Program-made: the position numbers and the translations under genes
Part shown: piece after piece, positions 26,301 to 35,301 of the stretch
How positions within the stretch are numbered: the first letter of the stretch is position 1
Layout of the letters: each line of letters begins with the position of its first letter
Notes under the pieces: generated by a model
Told to the model about the DNA's origin: nothing
Databases searched by the model: none
The model's input: the letters and a program-made list of their open reading frames with translations, nothing else
DNA from: Bacillota bacterium
GTDB lineage: Bacteria; Bacillota; SHA-98; UBA4971
Direction of reading: 5' to 3'
Assembly: GCA_014360195.1 (NCBI GenBank)
Contig: JACIXY010000008.1
Span: 27,406-91,405, forward strand
DNA: 64,000 nt

Positions 26301-29300
26301 ACGCTGTACTTCGCCCCATCCGGGCCGCCTCCAGTGACCACCAAATTGCCATCAAGTGTTCCCGATAGAGTGATATCCGGCGGAACGAAAAGGGGCGCGA
26401 TCTCCCCGGCGGAAACTCCCTTGAGCTCCGCCGTTATCCGAACCGCCGGGAGGTTCTCGGCCACCTCGCGGCCGGGGCCGGGGCCGGCGGGGCCGGGGCC
26501 AGCGCCCGGCAAGCCCTCTCCCGGTATTATCGCTCCATCAAGGGCGATATTTCCGCCCGCGACTTGCGCGACCACCTGTCTCAACGTGAGGGCGCCTTCA
26601 CCGTACCGAAAACGCCCTTTCACGCCTGATGCAGCAATGGCCCTTCCTTCCACGGGAACGGTGAGGGCCGCAAGATCCACAGCGCCCTCAATGAAGAACT
26701 CCTTTGCCGTCCCGGTAAGCCTCGCAGCGATCGAGCCTTTGCCACCGATGCCCCTCGCCATGTCGCTCGCGGCGTTCGTGCTCTCCTTGCCCCTCGCAGC
26801 GTTCCGGTTGCCGCCATCGCTGCCGCCCGGTGCGAAGAACGCCACCAGCCGGTGGATGTCGGCATCGGCAACAGACACGGTAACGTCGAACCGGGGGTCC
26901 AGGGGGTCGGTGATCTCACCGCGCACTTTCACCGGAAGGCCGGCGACCGTCATATTCAGGGACTCCGTCGTCATTTTCTTGCCGGAGAGGGCTATGAGGC
27001 CGGAGATGTCGCGGACCGGCGCGCCAAGCGCAGGATGCTTTACCGTCACACCCTTGAGCGCTATCTGCCCGGCGTATTGAAGATTCGGATAGTATCCTCT
27101 TAGCTTAAGGTCCACTCCTGCGCTTCCCGATAGAACGGCGGGCTTCCCCGCAAACCCTGCAAACGCGGCCTTGCCGAGATCGGCCAGGACGAGGTCCCTG
27201 CTCTTGAGCGCCAGGTCTATCTCCACCCGCTTCCCAGGACGGAACCACCCCGAGGCCTCTATCCTCGATGCCCCGAGGCGACCGGTCATGCCCTTGATCT
27301 CAACGAGGTTCTCACCCACGCTGATCTGGGCGGCGATATCCTCGACCCGCGACCCGATGGCGTCGTGGGCCAGCACGCCCCTGGCCACGATGATCTCGGC
27401 CGTGCCCTTTATGCCGGAGCCTCCGGTGTTGGAAAACGTAAGATGAGCTCTGCCGTTCCCACCAAGCTCCTTGATACCCGGGTAAACGGCCCCTGCAGCG
27501 AAAGACGCATGATCAAGGTCAGCGCTGCCCTCATAAGAAACCGATCCATCAGGCCGGCCGGTAAACGAGACGTCGCCGGACATCTTCCCAGTGACGCTCT
27601 TCATGCCCGGGACTATCTCCGCCGCACGAAAAGACGCGTCGCGCACGGAAACCGTGCCGCTGTACAGGGCTCCGGTCCCGACTCCGCCGGAGAACGCCAC
27701 ATCGAGGCTGGCAGGTCCCTCTATCCGCTCGATCCCTTTCGCCACCTCGCCGGCCCTGAGCGTCCCACCGGAGATCCGGGCCTTGCCGCTGTAGGTGCCC
27801 GCTTTTCCACCGACGCCCTGGAAGTCCAGGGACACCACGATGTCCCCATCCATCCGTTCCAGCCCGGGGACCGCCTCACCTCCGAGGACCGCCCGCCCGG
27901 GCGCGACCTTCGCGGAACCCCTGTATTTCACCCCTTCAGGTGTGCTTTCGAAGTCAAATGAGCTATCAACCTTGCCCGCAATGTCTACAAGACCCGGAAA
28001 GAGCCTCCCAGCGCGCAGATCGGCACCGGTGATGGTGGCCTTGCCCTTGTAAGCAAGAGGCCCGCCGCGTGTCGAGGAGAATTCCATATCGAGCCTCACC
28101 GGGCCCCTCGCGATGGTCACACCGGGGTAGACGCCGTCGGACACGAACGTCGCCGGCCCCACCGCGGCCTTGCCCGAATACTCCTCGATGCTACCTTCCC
28201 TCGCTCGAAAGCTTATCTCCCCCGTCACCCGGCCGGAAAGCGACCTTACAACGCCCGGAATCTCACCGACCACAAGATCGGCGTCCCTGACAGAGACACT
28301 GCCCTCGAACTCCGGGACCCCGGGATACACCCCTGCGAAGCGGAGGCTGCCTTGCGCCGACCCCTTCAGGCTCTGGACGCCGCCCGGCATGTTCACGGCG
28401 GCCACCTGGCCCGCGAGAAGCTCAGCAGTTCCCGAGTACCTGAGGCCGCCTGCGGAGGACCCGGCGAAATCGGCCGTAACCTTCGCCGTGCCCGACAGGG
28501 ACTTTATCCCGCCCGGGGCGTCCACCAGGCGGACAGACGCGTCCGCAAGAACAATATGCCCGCCGTACTTCACGTCCCCCGGCAGGCTCCCGCTTGCGTT
28601 TACCTGGCCGGAGGCTCGCCCCGACGCAGACGCGATGCCTCCGGGACCGTTGGCGATCTCCACTTCCGCATCGGGAAACGAGCACGAGGCCTGAAACCAT
28701 GTCTTTCCAGGGTACTCGCCCTCGAAATCGACATGGGCTTCAGCCCCTGTCTCCCAGCGGGCCAGGCCGCCGGGTCCTTCGCGCACAGCCACGCGGCCGC
28801 GCGAGGCGTCCATCGTGCCACGGTATTCGATCCGCCCGGGGTACTCCCCCGCAAAGAGCACCTTGCCCCTGGTGCGCGCCTCACCCGAAGCGGACTTCAC
28901 GCCCGCTCCCGAAACCTCCGCCGCCACGCAGCCGTCCTCCAGCGCCACGCTGCCCTGGAACTTCGCCTTGCCCGGGTACTCACCCTCGAACTCCACAGTG
29001 CCGCTGGCACCCGTCTCGAAGGACTTGAGGCCAGCTTGGGGCCGCGCCATGGCGATACTCGCCTCGGAGATGCGTAGCGTCCCGGAGTATTTCGCGGGCC
29101 CGGCGCCCACGCCGCTTATGCTGACTCGCCCCGTGACCGCACCCTTCGCCGATGTAAGCCCAAGCGTCGGGCGACTTGCGCGGGCGGTGCCGGAGAGAAT
29201 CTCTACCTCGCCGCTGTACGCGGGGACCATCGCCACTGCGACCTCGTCTGGCCTTCCTGCCTCGCCGTCCGGCGTGGTCGCGCCGGTCGCCGCCGAGAAC

Positions 29301-30865
29301 GTGAAGACCGCGCTCACGTCTCCTGCGAAATCGCCTGCCCCCGCGGTGAGACCGGCCCTCACCGAGGATTTTGCCGTCCGGACCTTTCCGGTGCAGGCAA
29401 GCGCGCCCTTCGCGTCACGAGAGAACTCGAGCTCCCAGCCGATGTCCCCAGCCACACTCGGAATCCCGGGCACGATATTCTCAGCGAGCACCCGTCCGCC
29501 GGCCATGGCGATCTTGCCCCATACGTCCACACCTTTCGACGCCCGCCCCGCGAAGGCCAGCGACACCTCGAGCGGGCCGTCCACCTCAAGGGCGCCGTCG
29601 GGCGTGCCCCCCTCAGCCTCCGCTGCCTCAGCTGCGCGGGGAACCGTCGCAGCCAGGGCTTTCCACACGGCATCACCCATGGAGAGGTGAGGGATATCGA
29701 GATCAGCACGGCCCTCGAAGCAGAGGTCCTCGCCTGCTTTCTGCCAGAAATCCACCACCGCCTGCGCGCCAGCCTCGAATTCCCCAAGGCCGGCTGCGCT
29801 CCCGTCGCACCCCGCCCGCTCAACCGACACCGAGGCCTTGCCCTGGCATGAAAACCCCGCGGAGTCCGCCTGAAACTCCGAAGCGAGGTTGATGGTGCCC
29901 TGAACGGTACGCACCCAAGGGGCCAGGTCCCTCGCGATGACCCGGGCCTCCGCCAGGCTCACCTCTCCGCGCGCGAGGCGCCCGCCGTTCCGGCCCGGCC
30001 GTATGTACACATCGACCTGCACGTTTCCGCCGGTAAAGTTCACCTTGCCAGCGGCATCAAGACGGGCTAGAACCTCCGGCCCGAGCCTCACGCCGGCCCG
30101 CGCAAGAAGATCGGGTCTTTCTTTCAAGACACGGCGCACGATTTCAACGAGTTCAGCCGGCATCGCGCCCGATACCGTGGCGTCGCATGCGAGGGCCTTC
30201 TGCGCTGCGTCGAACGTGCCTGTCGCAGCGAGGTGAAGCTCGCCCTTGGGGCCCGCCCGCGCGCTCGCCCGCCAGGCAAGCCCGGTCCCGGCGAACGAGA
30301 GCGTGCCCTCGATGCCTTCCACTGCGACGGTATCCGTGAGCCCCGGGACCCCCGAGAACTCCAGCCGCCCGCCCCGGACGGATACAGACCCGGAAAAGCC
30401 CTGCGCCCCGCCGGCGGATAGGGACAGCATCGAGGGATCGAGGAGGCCATATGGCCAGATGCGCCCGTCAGGCGCGCGTCCTGCCCTCGCCACGGGCTTC
30501 ACCAGTGCCACGGAGGTGATGGTCTCGGCCACGGGTTTGCGCCGGAAGATGATGTCCAGCAGCGAGTAGTTGACAACGACCTGACTCACTTCAAGCACAG
30601 GGGCGCCGGCGCCCTCGCCTGGCCCCGCCGGCACGACCACGTCGGCAAGGATGATGGAGTCGAGGCCTGCGCTGGTGATGGCACCCACAGTCACCTTCCG
30701 CCCGAGGCCCTCCTCGAGCGCCGACTGGATCAGGTCATGCGCCTTCGCAAGCGCCGCGACCTGGATCGCATGAAGGTGGGTGTAGATGAAGAAGGACAGG
30801 GCCACAACGAGCACGAGCGCGCTCGCGGCAATCATGACCCTGGGGTTTCTCGGGGACAGATACAT
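23315..30865 (-). CDS. tamB: Giant TamB-family inter-membrane protein
   Basis: A 2516-residue AsmA-like/TamB protein, about twice the E. coli TamB length, expected to span the periplasm as a hydrophobic-grooved beta-ladder that moves phospholipid. It has an N-terminal anchor helix (VMIAASALVLVVALSFFIYT), repeated jellyroll segments, and a TamB C-terminal domain (WFAYFGNEFTVREAVAEF; LTSSPPKSRDDILALLNYPG; ending RLRF). Residues ~548-1148 are about 14 tandem copies of a ~43-residue unit. The ATG at 30865 follows GGGAGGG. The gene lies directly before bamA, matching the TamA/BamA partnership seen elsewhere. Confidence 0.92.
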   Translation of the reverse strand: MYLSPRNPRVMIAASALVLVVALSFFIYTHLHAIQVAALAKAHDLIQSALEEGLGRKVTVGAITSAGLDSIILADVVVPAGPGEGAGAPVLEVSQVVVNYSLLDIIFRRKPVAETITSVALVKPVARAGRAPDGRIWPYGLLDPSMLSLSAGGAQGFSGSVSVRGGRLEFSGVPGLTDTVAVEGIEGTLSFAGTGLAWRASARAGPKGELHLAATGTFDAAQKALACDATVSGAMPAELVEIVRRVLKERPDLLARAGVRLGPEVLARLDAAGKVNFTGGNVQVDVYIRPGRNGGRLARGEVSLAEARVIARDLAPWVRTVQGTINLASEFQADSAGFSCQGKASVSVERAGCDGSAAGLGEFEAGAQAVVDFWQKAGEDLCFEGRADLDIPHLSMGDAVWKALAATVPRAAEAAEAEGGTPDGALEVDGPLEVSLAFAGRASKGVDVWGKIAMAGGRVLAENIVPGIPSVAGDIGWELEFSRDAKGALACTGKVRTAKSSVRAGLTAGAGDFAGDVSAVFTFSAATGATTPDGEAGRPDEVAVAMVPAYSGEVEILSGTARASRPTLGLTSAKGAVTGRVSISGVGAGPAKYSGTLRISEASIAMARPQAGLKSFETGASGTVEFEGEYPGKAKFQGSVALEDGCVAAEVSGAGVKSASGEARTRGKVLFAGEYPGRIEYRGTMDASRGRVAVREGPGGLARWETGAEAHVDFEGEYPGKTWFQASCSFPDAEVEIANGPGGIASASGRASGQVNASGSLPGDVKYGGHIVLADASVRLVDAPGGIKSLSGTAKVTADFAGSSAGGLRYSGTAELLAGQVAAVNMPGGVQSLKGSAQGSLRFAGVYPGVPEFEGSVSVRDADLVVGEIPGVVRSLSGRVTGEISFRAREGSIEEYSGKAAVGPATFVSDGVYPGVTIARGPVRLDMEFSSTRGGPLAYKGKATITGADLRAGRLFPGLVDIAGKVDSSFDFESTPEGVKYRGSAKVAPGRAVLGGEAVPGLERMDGDIVVSLDFQGVGGKAGTYSGKARISGGTLRAGEVAKGIERIEGPASLDVAFSGGVGTGALYSGTVSVRDASFRAAEIVPGMKSVTGKMSGDVSFTGRPDGSVSYEGSADLDHASFAAGAVYPGIKELGGNGRAHLTFSNTGGSGIKGTAEIIVARGVLAHDAIGSRVEDIAAQISVGENLVEIKGMTGRLGASRIEASGWFRPGKRVEIDLALKSRDLVLADLGKAAFAGFAGKPAVLSGSAGVDLKLRGYYPNLQYAGQIALKGVTVKHPALGAPVRDISGLIALSGKKMTTESLNMTVAGLPVKVRGEITDPLDPRFDVTVSVADADIHRLVAFFAPGGSDGGNRNAARGKESTNAASDMARGIGGKGSIAARLTGTAKEFFIEGAVDLAALTVPVEGRAIAASGVKGRFRYGEGALTLRQVVAQVAGGNIALDGAIIPGEGLPGAGPGPAGPGPGREVAENLPAVRITAELKGVSAGEIAPLFVPPDITLSGTLDGNLVVTGGGPDGAKYSVAGSCRMTAGGVASEKATFAFTSLEASFRAADGKIAFDRLVARGADGDIDARGTVSRAGEVNLRAMIKGASLAKLARLAGYDGASGIAGFAGTVSGRGRDVVIDGLADVEKGAFAGMKFDALTGRVRLSRSDVYLDGVSVRSGKASYLISGKAGLDAATGHAVDLVVQLAGVPCQDVLSFVGAAGGFPLKGLLSGEVVVKGTSASPEARGSVKLSGAELSGVKLDRADMDFAFTGGTLHVERLEAKVGPAGVAASGTIGKDGVLDLSVDANDVDLAKLPVTIPGNVVSAGVATFEGKVAGDMKAPRVEGRVSATNVVFRDVLLLGVAGTVRWDGKKIELVPLAIHDGSGDASVTGTITPAKSAPGDATLTTLNLELEAKGLGLKTVLDLVHPGYSADVTGKVTGRVALQGSVASPDVEVALQASDLDVAGVTFASAVIDARATAGDIELRVLRLRQEGGGYLEASGTSKRGGVISFMASARGFNASVLSNLLGVGYAVSGVLDLAAKIEGTSSDPSATVAMQLTDGAVERVRFDAITARMLFRGGVITIEEGEIVQGRHSASVTGRVPLAGKQLAAFGITPPKRQENLDLAIRMKDASLVLLMMVSDQIEWSEGTTNVDLRVTGSLNDPQLHGHVRVSDGTVKLAPLGDALKDMTARVVFNGTEASIEEFSCRLGDGSISASGTVGLVSSEGPKLDVRVSSKRARVNTGLIRALVDAHLAVYGSARRPLVSGDIKLTKAEVAPSGFGSASVPFDADLALTVSTEGDLRVRTKIMDVPASGRLKVGGTLKQPTLAGRMEAHRGWFAYFGNEFTVREAVAEFREDGGVMPYLEVQAETHAGTTAIYLTLRGTPPDGLEMDLTSSPPKSRDDILALLNYPGALAKILEGDVESAMKEEIARIFDQELRLQLVSGIERAFEDALSLDEFRLQRGTSNELTLRVGKYLVDDLYLSYEKGFGPQSSGVLRFDYMYGPGVVLTGKFDERGIYTFGIEARLRF
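27420..29222 (-). repeat. About 14 tandem 43-residue repeats within tamB
   Basis: The encoded units start with Y-x-G, continue with an A-rich strand, P-G at about position 20, S-x-x-G at about 27, and F-x-G-x-Y-P-G at the end. Units counted by eye: AYSGEVEI, KYSGTLRI, KFQGSVAL, EYRGTMDA, WFQASCSF, KYGGHIVL, RYSGTAEL, EFEGSVSV, EYSGKAAV, AYKGKATI, KYRGSAKV, TYSGKARI, LYSGTVSV, SYEGSADL. The spacing is ~43 codons. Units are diverged at the DNA level, so the array is old rather than a recent duplication. Confidence 0.8.
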
Positions 30866-30926
30866 GGCTTGCCCTCCCAGCCAGGAGATAGTTCGACACA
30901 AAACCACCTATTCCTTTATAACGTAA

Positions 30927-30949
30927 GTCCCCGCGCATCGCGCGGGGAC
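30927..30949 (-). terminator. Hairpin between the S55 gene and tamB
   Basis: A perfect 10-bp stem (GTCCCCGCGC against GCGCGGGGAC) with a 3-nt loop. On the minus strand it is followed by TTACGTTATAAAGG, a poor U-tract, so it may terminate weakly or be a processing or attenuation hairpin ahead of tamB. Confidence 0.45.
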
Positions 30950-31039
30950 CGCCAAATCATGGTTCGTCTGGCACTTCCCTGGCTCCCGGCACAGCCCTGG
31001 GGTCTCCGTGACGCCCGCTCGCCAGGTGCAACGATCAGG

Positions 31040-33037
31040 TCACCCCTCGGGCGGCGCGTCGTCGCCCTCGTCTGCCTCGTCCGTGGTGCCGGACTGTACA
31101 TCCTCCACCTCCACCTCAACCGTGGTCTCGCCCTCGATCACGTAGCCGGTGGTGAGCGTCGCCTTGACCAGCCCGGCATCCCCCGCGCCGGCCGCAGCGG
31201 CCGGCGCCCTCTCGGGCTTTTCCTCGCCGCGCGGAAGGTCCTCGTCTAGCTCCCGTCTGAGGCCCCGGCCTCCGACGGGCTCTCCAGGGGCAGCCTGGCT
31301 GTTCACGGGAATCGCATCCCCACCGGAAGACGCCTCACCTGGATAGAACTCGACCACGATGTCACAGTTCCGCTCTCGTGACATGAACTCCTGGACGAGG
31401 TTTTCAAGGCTCTCCGCGACGGTGGGCTGGGACGGCTTCGTCGCCCCCGTGTCCTTTTCCTCGTCAGCCGGCAGGACCCCTCCGCCTCGCACCGTGAGGT
31501 ACAGAGTGCCGGGGGGCGTGCCCTCAGGTATCTTGACCTCGACCACCTTGGTCTCGGCAATGCCCCTGAAGGGCAGGAGTCGCACCTTCACCTCGATGGT
31601 GTCCCCGGGCTTTGCTACCTTCGTCGTCGCCTCGGCGTGGTGGATCCTGGCGGTGCGCCTCGCCTCCTCCACATCGAAGTTCGCCTTCACGCCTGTGACC
31701 TCCACCTCGGCGAACTCGTTGTCGATGACGGTCGCAATGGCGTCGATGAGTTCCCCAATGGAGTCGGCGGAGATGTCCGACGGGCTATAGAACATGTTGT
31801 CCCTCACTATGGGCCTGGGCAGGCCCTTCCCGTCGACCTGGAAGCTCACGCGGCTCGTGCCCCGCCCGATCCTGTCCACCGTCGCGTCCAGGCACGACAG
31901 GGTGAAAGCCCCCGCGAGGTCTGTGGAAAGCATCTCGTCGCGCACGATGTCCGCCCGGAGCATCCGGGTCACCCCGGTATCGCGGTCGCGCACGGTGATA
32001 GTCACCGGGATGCTCGGCGGCTTCCTACCCACGTCCACAAGGACCCCATGGGTCCTGTCCTGGACGATCGTGCCGGCCAGGCCGAGCGGGCTTGCGACCT
32101 TGAACGGCATGATGTCTCCGGCCACGACAAGGTGAACTTCGGCCCCGGTGGCGAAGTAGTTCGCGTTCCCCCTGCCGAGGAGCGCGTGGCCGAAAGCGAG
32201 CACCTCGTTACCCTGCCTGTATGTAACAGTGCCTATGGCGGTTACCGACACGTCGCCCCTCACGAGCTGGACGCCGATGCAGCTCCCGGGCTCGAGATCC
32301 GCCGTGCTTGGGGCACCCCGGGACCCACCTCCGCCTCCGCCGCCCTGGACGGGCATGAGGCCGAAGGTTTTGAGCCTCCGCGACAGCCGGTCAAACGCCC
32401 GCTTGCTCGCACCGCTCACCATCACAGGCGTTGCAACGGGGACCATCACGAGCGTGCCGTCGGACGCCTCTTGCGCGAGGCGCGCCGCATCACCCTCGGA
32501 CCTCGCGAATACAACCCGCTTCGCGAGGCGGTCGCCGACCCTCACCGGACTCGAAAGATACGCCACCTTCGGGACGGGCCTCTTTGCCGCCGCGAATACC
32601 CTGAGCATCTCCTCAATGGGGGTCACGAGCCCGACGAAGTGGTCGGCGCTCTCGAAGCCGAAGGCGATGGCCCCCACGAGGCGACCGTTCACGTACACGG
32701 GGCTTCCGCTCATGCCTGCGGCTATGCCGCCCGCCGCCTCGACAGGCTTGCCGCTCACGCGGACCAGCACGAGGTCGCCGGTGGCGGTCTCCCCTTTGAG
32801 GACCCCGAGGATCTCCACGTTGAACGTGTCTATCCGGGTGCCCTCCACCACCGTCTTTCCGATGCCCTTCATGCCCGGCTGGAGTTCCGCGAGGGGCATG
32901 AATGCCTGATTTTGCGACGCGCCGGCGGGAACATGGGCTACCATGCCCGCAAGCACCATGATGACGGAGAGAACGACCGCAAACGCGAGCGCCCTCGCCG
33001 CCCGACGCAGGTCCCGAGAGGTTGAAGTCTGGACCAT
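31040..33037 (-). CDS. S55 (SpoIVB-type) peptidase-domain protein
   Basis: A 665-residue exported protein with one N-terminal helix (FAVVLSVIMVLAGMVAHV) and an S55-type serine peptidase-like domain: GIAAGMSGSPVYVNGRLVG gives the nucleophile-type Ser (near residue 112), and LAFGHALLGRGN resembles the conserved His-containing segment. True SpoIVB carries a PDZ domain before S55; none is visible here. The C-terminal ~250 residues include an immunoglobulin-like strand region and an acidic tail. The ATG at 33037 has GGGAGAG nine bases upstream. It sits between tamB and a glycosidase-like gene, so an envelope rather than strictly spore role is plausible. Catalysis is inferred, not shown. Confidence 0.75.
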   Translation of the reverse strand: MVQTSTSRDLRRAARALAFAVVLSVIMVLAGMVAHVPAGASQNQAFMPLAELQPGMKGIGKTVVEGTRIDTFNVEILGVLKGETATGDLVLVRVSGKPVEAAGGIAAGMSGSPVYVNGRLVGAIAFGFESADHFVGLVTPIEEMLRVFAAAKRPVPKVAYLSSPVRVGDRLAKRVVFARSEGDAARLAQEASDGTLVMVPVATPVMVSGASKRAFDRLSRRLKTFGLMPVQGGGGGGGSRGAPSTADLEPGSCIGVQLVRGDVSVTAIGTVTYRQGNEVLAFGHALLGRGNANYFATGAEVHLVVAGDIMPFKVASPLGLAGTIVQDRTHGVLVDVGRKPPSIPVTITVRDRDTGVTRMLRADIVRDEMLSTDLAGAFTLSCLDATVDRIGRGTSRVSFQVDGKGLPRPIVRDNMFYSPSDISADSIGELIDAIATVIDNEFAEVEVTGVKANFDVEEARRTARIHHAEATTKVAKPGDTIEVKVRLLPFRGIAETKVVEVKIPEGTPPGTLYLTVRGGGVLPADEEKDTGATKPSQPTVAESLENLVQEFMSRERNCDIVVEFYPGEASSGGDAIPVNSQAAPGEPVGGRGLRRELDEDLPRGEEKPERAPAAAAGAGDAGLVKATLTTGYVIEGETTVEVEVEDVQSGTTDEADEGDDAPPEG

Positions 33038-33151
33038 CAACACGCTCTCCCTTCACGGTCCGGCCTTACGCGCCGGCCTCGCCTGTATCTATCACCCCGC
33101 CAGCGCTTTCAGCGGGTCTCCCGGCGGCACGAATTCAGAAACCTCTCCCGC

Positions 33152-34900
33152 TCACGGCAGGCCGCCGCCTTCCGCGCTCGATCCCGACCCCGGTGCTAAG
33201 TCCGAGTTCGATGGCACGGGCCCCACCGGAGTGGGCTGCGGAAGGCTCGAGAAGATCAGGATGGCGTCGGCGACTCTCCTCTCGCGCCCGTCCGACGGAG
33301 TGTTCATCACGTAGTCGCGGACCACCATCGTGGACGAGCCACCGCCGTCGAGGTTCATGGCGTCCTTCGCCCCAAGCTCGATCATGAGGTTCGCAAGTTC
33401 CTCCAGGGTGACTCCGATGCTGTGGTAGGCCTGTCGGCCCGTCACAGCCACGAGCAGCAGCTTCCCGTCGAAGGTGACCCCTGCGGAGGTGCGCGGCGCG
33501 CGCCCGACGGCGACATCGGCCTTGAACCTCTCCTCACCCGATGTGATGTGCACCTTTCCGTCCTCTACGAGCCTCGGGCCGCCTCCGATGGCGTGGACCA
33601 CTCCGAGGGCCCTCCAGTCGGGGACGAGATTGCCCCCCTCGTCCATGGAAACGCTATCTATCAGGACCGTGCCGTCAGAGGTGATCCCAAGGGCTGTGCG
33701 GTTCAGAACAGGCGGCGCTTTCATCTGGCCGTCGATGACCACAAGCCCAAGGGGTGTCCCGTCAGCCGCATAGAACACCCCGTTTACCCCTGCAATCGCG
33801 CCTTCCCTCGCCACAAGTTCACTGACCCTGGCAAGGCCGGGCGCCCCGTCCTTCCCGGCAAGCACGGGTCGCACCGAGATGGCCGGGTCCTTCAGGTCGA
33901 CCTCGAGGACATCCACGGTGAGCGGTCCTGCCGGGGTGCCCTTGTTGACGACGATGTAGCGCACGCCCCGGGTGACGGTGAGCGCCGCCCTGGTGTCGTA
34001 TAACTTGGGCACGTCCACGACGAACCTGGCGGGGTCTTTGAGCCAGAAGGTCTTCACGTCGGGCAGGGCGTAGTTGAAGTCCAGGACAGCCCTTGCCCTG
34101 CCGCCCTCCGGCGGGGCGACTCTCACCTGGTTCACCGCAACATCGCCGATGACACGGTCTATCGTGCCCCACACGTATGTGCTCTCGAAGCTCACCACGA
34201 CCCTGGCCGGGTTCTTCATCTGGGTGACCTGGCATTCGGTCTCGCCTGTGAAGTCGAACACCACACGAACCTTGTCAGGATAGGTGTTGAACCTGACGCC
34301 CGTCATGACCGTCTTCGGGTCGCCCGGGCCGCGCAGGTACACCAGCTTCGACTGGGGATCCCAGCTCACCTCGTATTCGCCCGTTATCTCGAGAAGGTCC
34401 GCAGGCACAAATGGTATGCCCGCGGCCATGGTCGGTGCCTCGGCGAACTCTCGCACCTCGCCGGAAGACAACCGCCATTTCCGCTGGTGCATGAGGATCT
34501 CAAGAGCCCCGGTTGGTATCCCGGTAGGTATGCTGTATGTAAGGCGCTGCGAGGCAGGATCATACCTCATAGGGATCTTGAGCGTCTCGGACACGAATGT
34601 CGCAGGCAGCAACACGCACTGCCCTTTGAACACGGCGGGAATCGGAAGCGGCGGCTCCATGCCTCCCACGAGAAGCCCCGCCTGGCCCAGAATACCTTCG
34701 CCCGTTGCCGGCAACGGGCCGCCGCCGGCCGGCGCCGCCTGCGACAGCGCACCGCCGCATGCAAAAGCAACAGTGGCCGCGACAGATGCGACCACAACCG
34801 CCCCGGCGGTGATACGCCGGAGCAGGAGCACGCTTCTCGCGGCGCCTCCCCTGGAGCTCTTTCCGGCGATTATCGCAAAACGGAAACGTGCCATGATCAT
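33152..34900 (-). CDS. Exported phosphodiester glycosidase-like (NAGPA) protein with AMIN domain
   Basis: A 582-residue secreted protein. After a signal-like helix (ITAGAVVVASVAATVAFAC) comes a copper-amine-oxidase-N-type segment (AVFKGQCVLLPATFVSETL), then an AMIN-like domain (NTYPDKVRVVFDFTG), which binds the cell envelope, and a C-terminal NAGPA/phosphodiester glycosidase domain with GVNGVFYAADGTPLGLV and the signature MNLDGGGSSTMVV. NAGPA-type enzymes cleave sugar-phosphodiesters, for example on wall polymers. The ATG at 34900 follows GAGGAGG. The last 35 residues are Gly/Pro/Ser-rich. Confidence 0.85.
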   Translation of the reverse strand: MIMARFRFAIIAGKSSRGGAARSVLLLRRITAGAVVVASVAATVAFACGGALSQAAPAGGGPLPATGEGILGQAGLLVGGMEPPLPIPAVFKGQCVLLPATFVSETLKIPMRYDPASQRLTYSIPTGIPTGALEILMHQRKWRLSSGEVREFAEAPTMAAGIPFVPADLLEITGEYEVSWDPQSKLVYLRGPGDPKTVMTGVRFNTYPDKVRVVFDFTGETECQVTQMKNPARVVVSFESTYVWGTIDRVIGDVAVNQVRVAPPEGGRARAVLDFNYALPDVKTFWLKDPARFVVDVPKLYDTRAALTVTRGVRYIVVNKGTPAGPLTVDVLEVDLKDPAISVRPVLAGKDGAPGLARVSELVAREGAIAGVNGVFYAADGTPLGLVVIDGQMKAPPVLNRTALGITSDGTVLIDSVSMDEGGNLVPDWRALGVVHAIGGGPRLVEDGKVHITSGEERFKADVAVGRAPRTSAGVTFDGKLLLVAVTGRQAYHSIGVTLEELANLMIELGAKDAMNLDGGGSSTMVVRDYVMNTPSDGRERRVADAILIFSSLPQPTPVGPVPSNSDLAPGSGSSAEGGGLP

Positions 34901-35301
34901 TTCGCCTCCTCTCCCTCTTTCCTGCTTCAGGCTTCATTTAGTCTTCGATACGGGACGGCCCTATCCTCTTCTGCCACCAATAAACGTGCGTGCCAAATTG
35001 TGGGCGCGGCGCCGCCGCTCGCGTTTCATGCGCGGTATCCAGCCATCTAGCCGGCCGGGTGCGTGTAACACTTGTGGTGCACAGGGGCTGAGACCGAGGG
35101 GTGAGACCGTGGGGTGAGTGTGAGGGCGCCCGCCAGCTTCAGCGCCTCATACGGGCCCTTGCGTGTGGACCGGGAGGATCGGGGCCTCGTTCACGATGAG
35201 GAGACGGACGGCTAGACGAGGCGACGAGGCAAAATGGTGTATTTCCGACCACTTGGCCCTCGAGTGAGGTGGCGCGCCGCGCACACGGTTTACCACACGG
35301 C
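34901..35301 (-). other. Intergenic region between mreB and the NAGPA-like gene
   Basis: About 400 bases with no supported gene. It contains a 13-bp tandem duplication (tgagaccg-gggg, 35089-35101 and 35102-35114, one mismatch) and the 12-mer gcgtgccaaatt (34988-34999), which also occurs at the YjbH-like promoter (17364-17375). I saw no good -10 box and no U-tailed hairpin. Confidence 0.5.

Noticed and set aside
31637..33025. Plus-strand open frame of 462 codons
   Set aside because: Antisense shadow of the S55 protein gene; rich in His, Arg and Pro with no recognisable motif.
34698..34720. Palindrome cgttgccggcaacggg resembling the dispersed element
   Set aside because: Lies in the coding sequence of the NAGPA-like gene and lacks the element's ends and flanking hairpins; similarity is limited to the core.
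34968..34996. TTGGCA as a -35 for the NAGPA-like gene
   Set aside because: The hexamer 17 bases downstream is CAGAAG, which does not resemble a -10 box.
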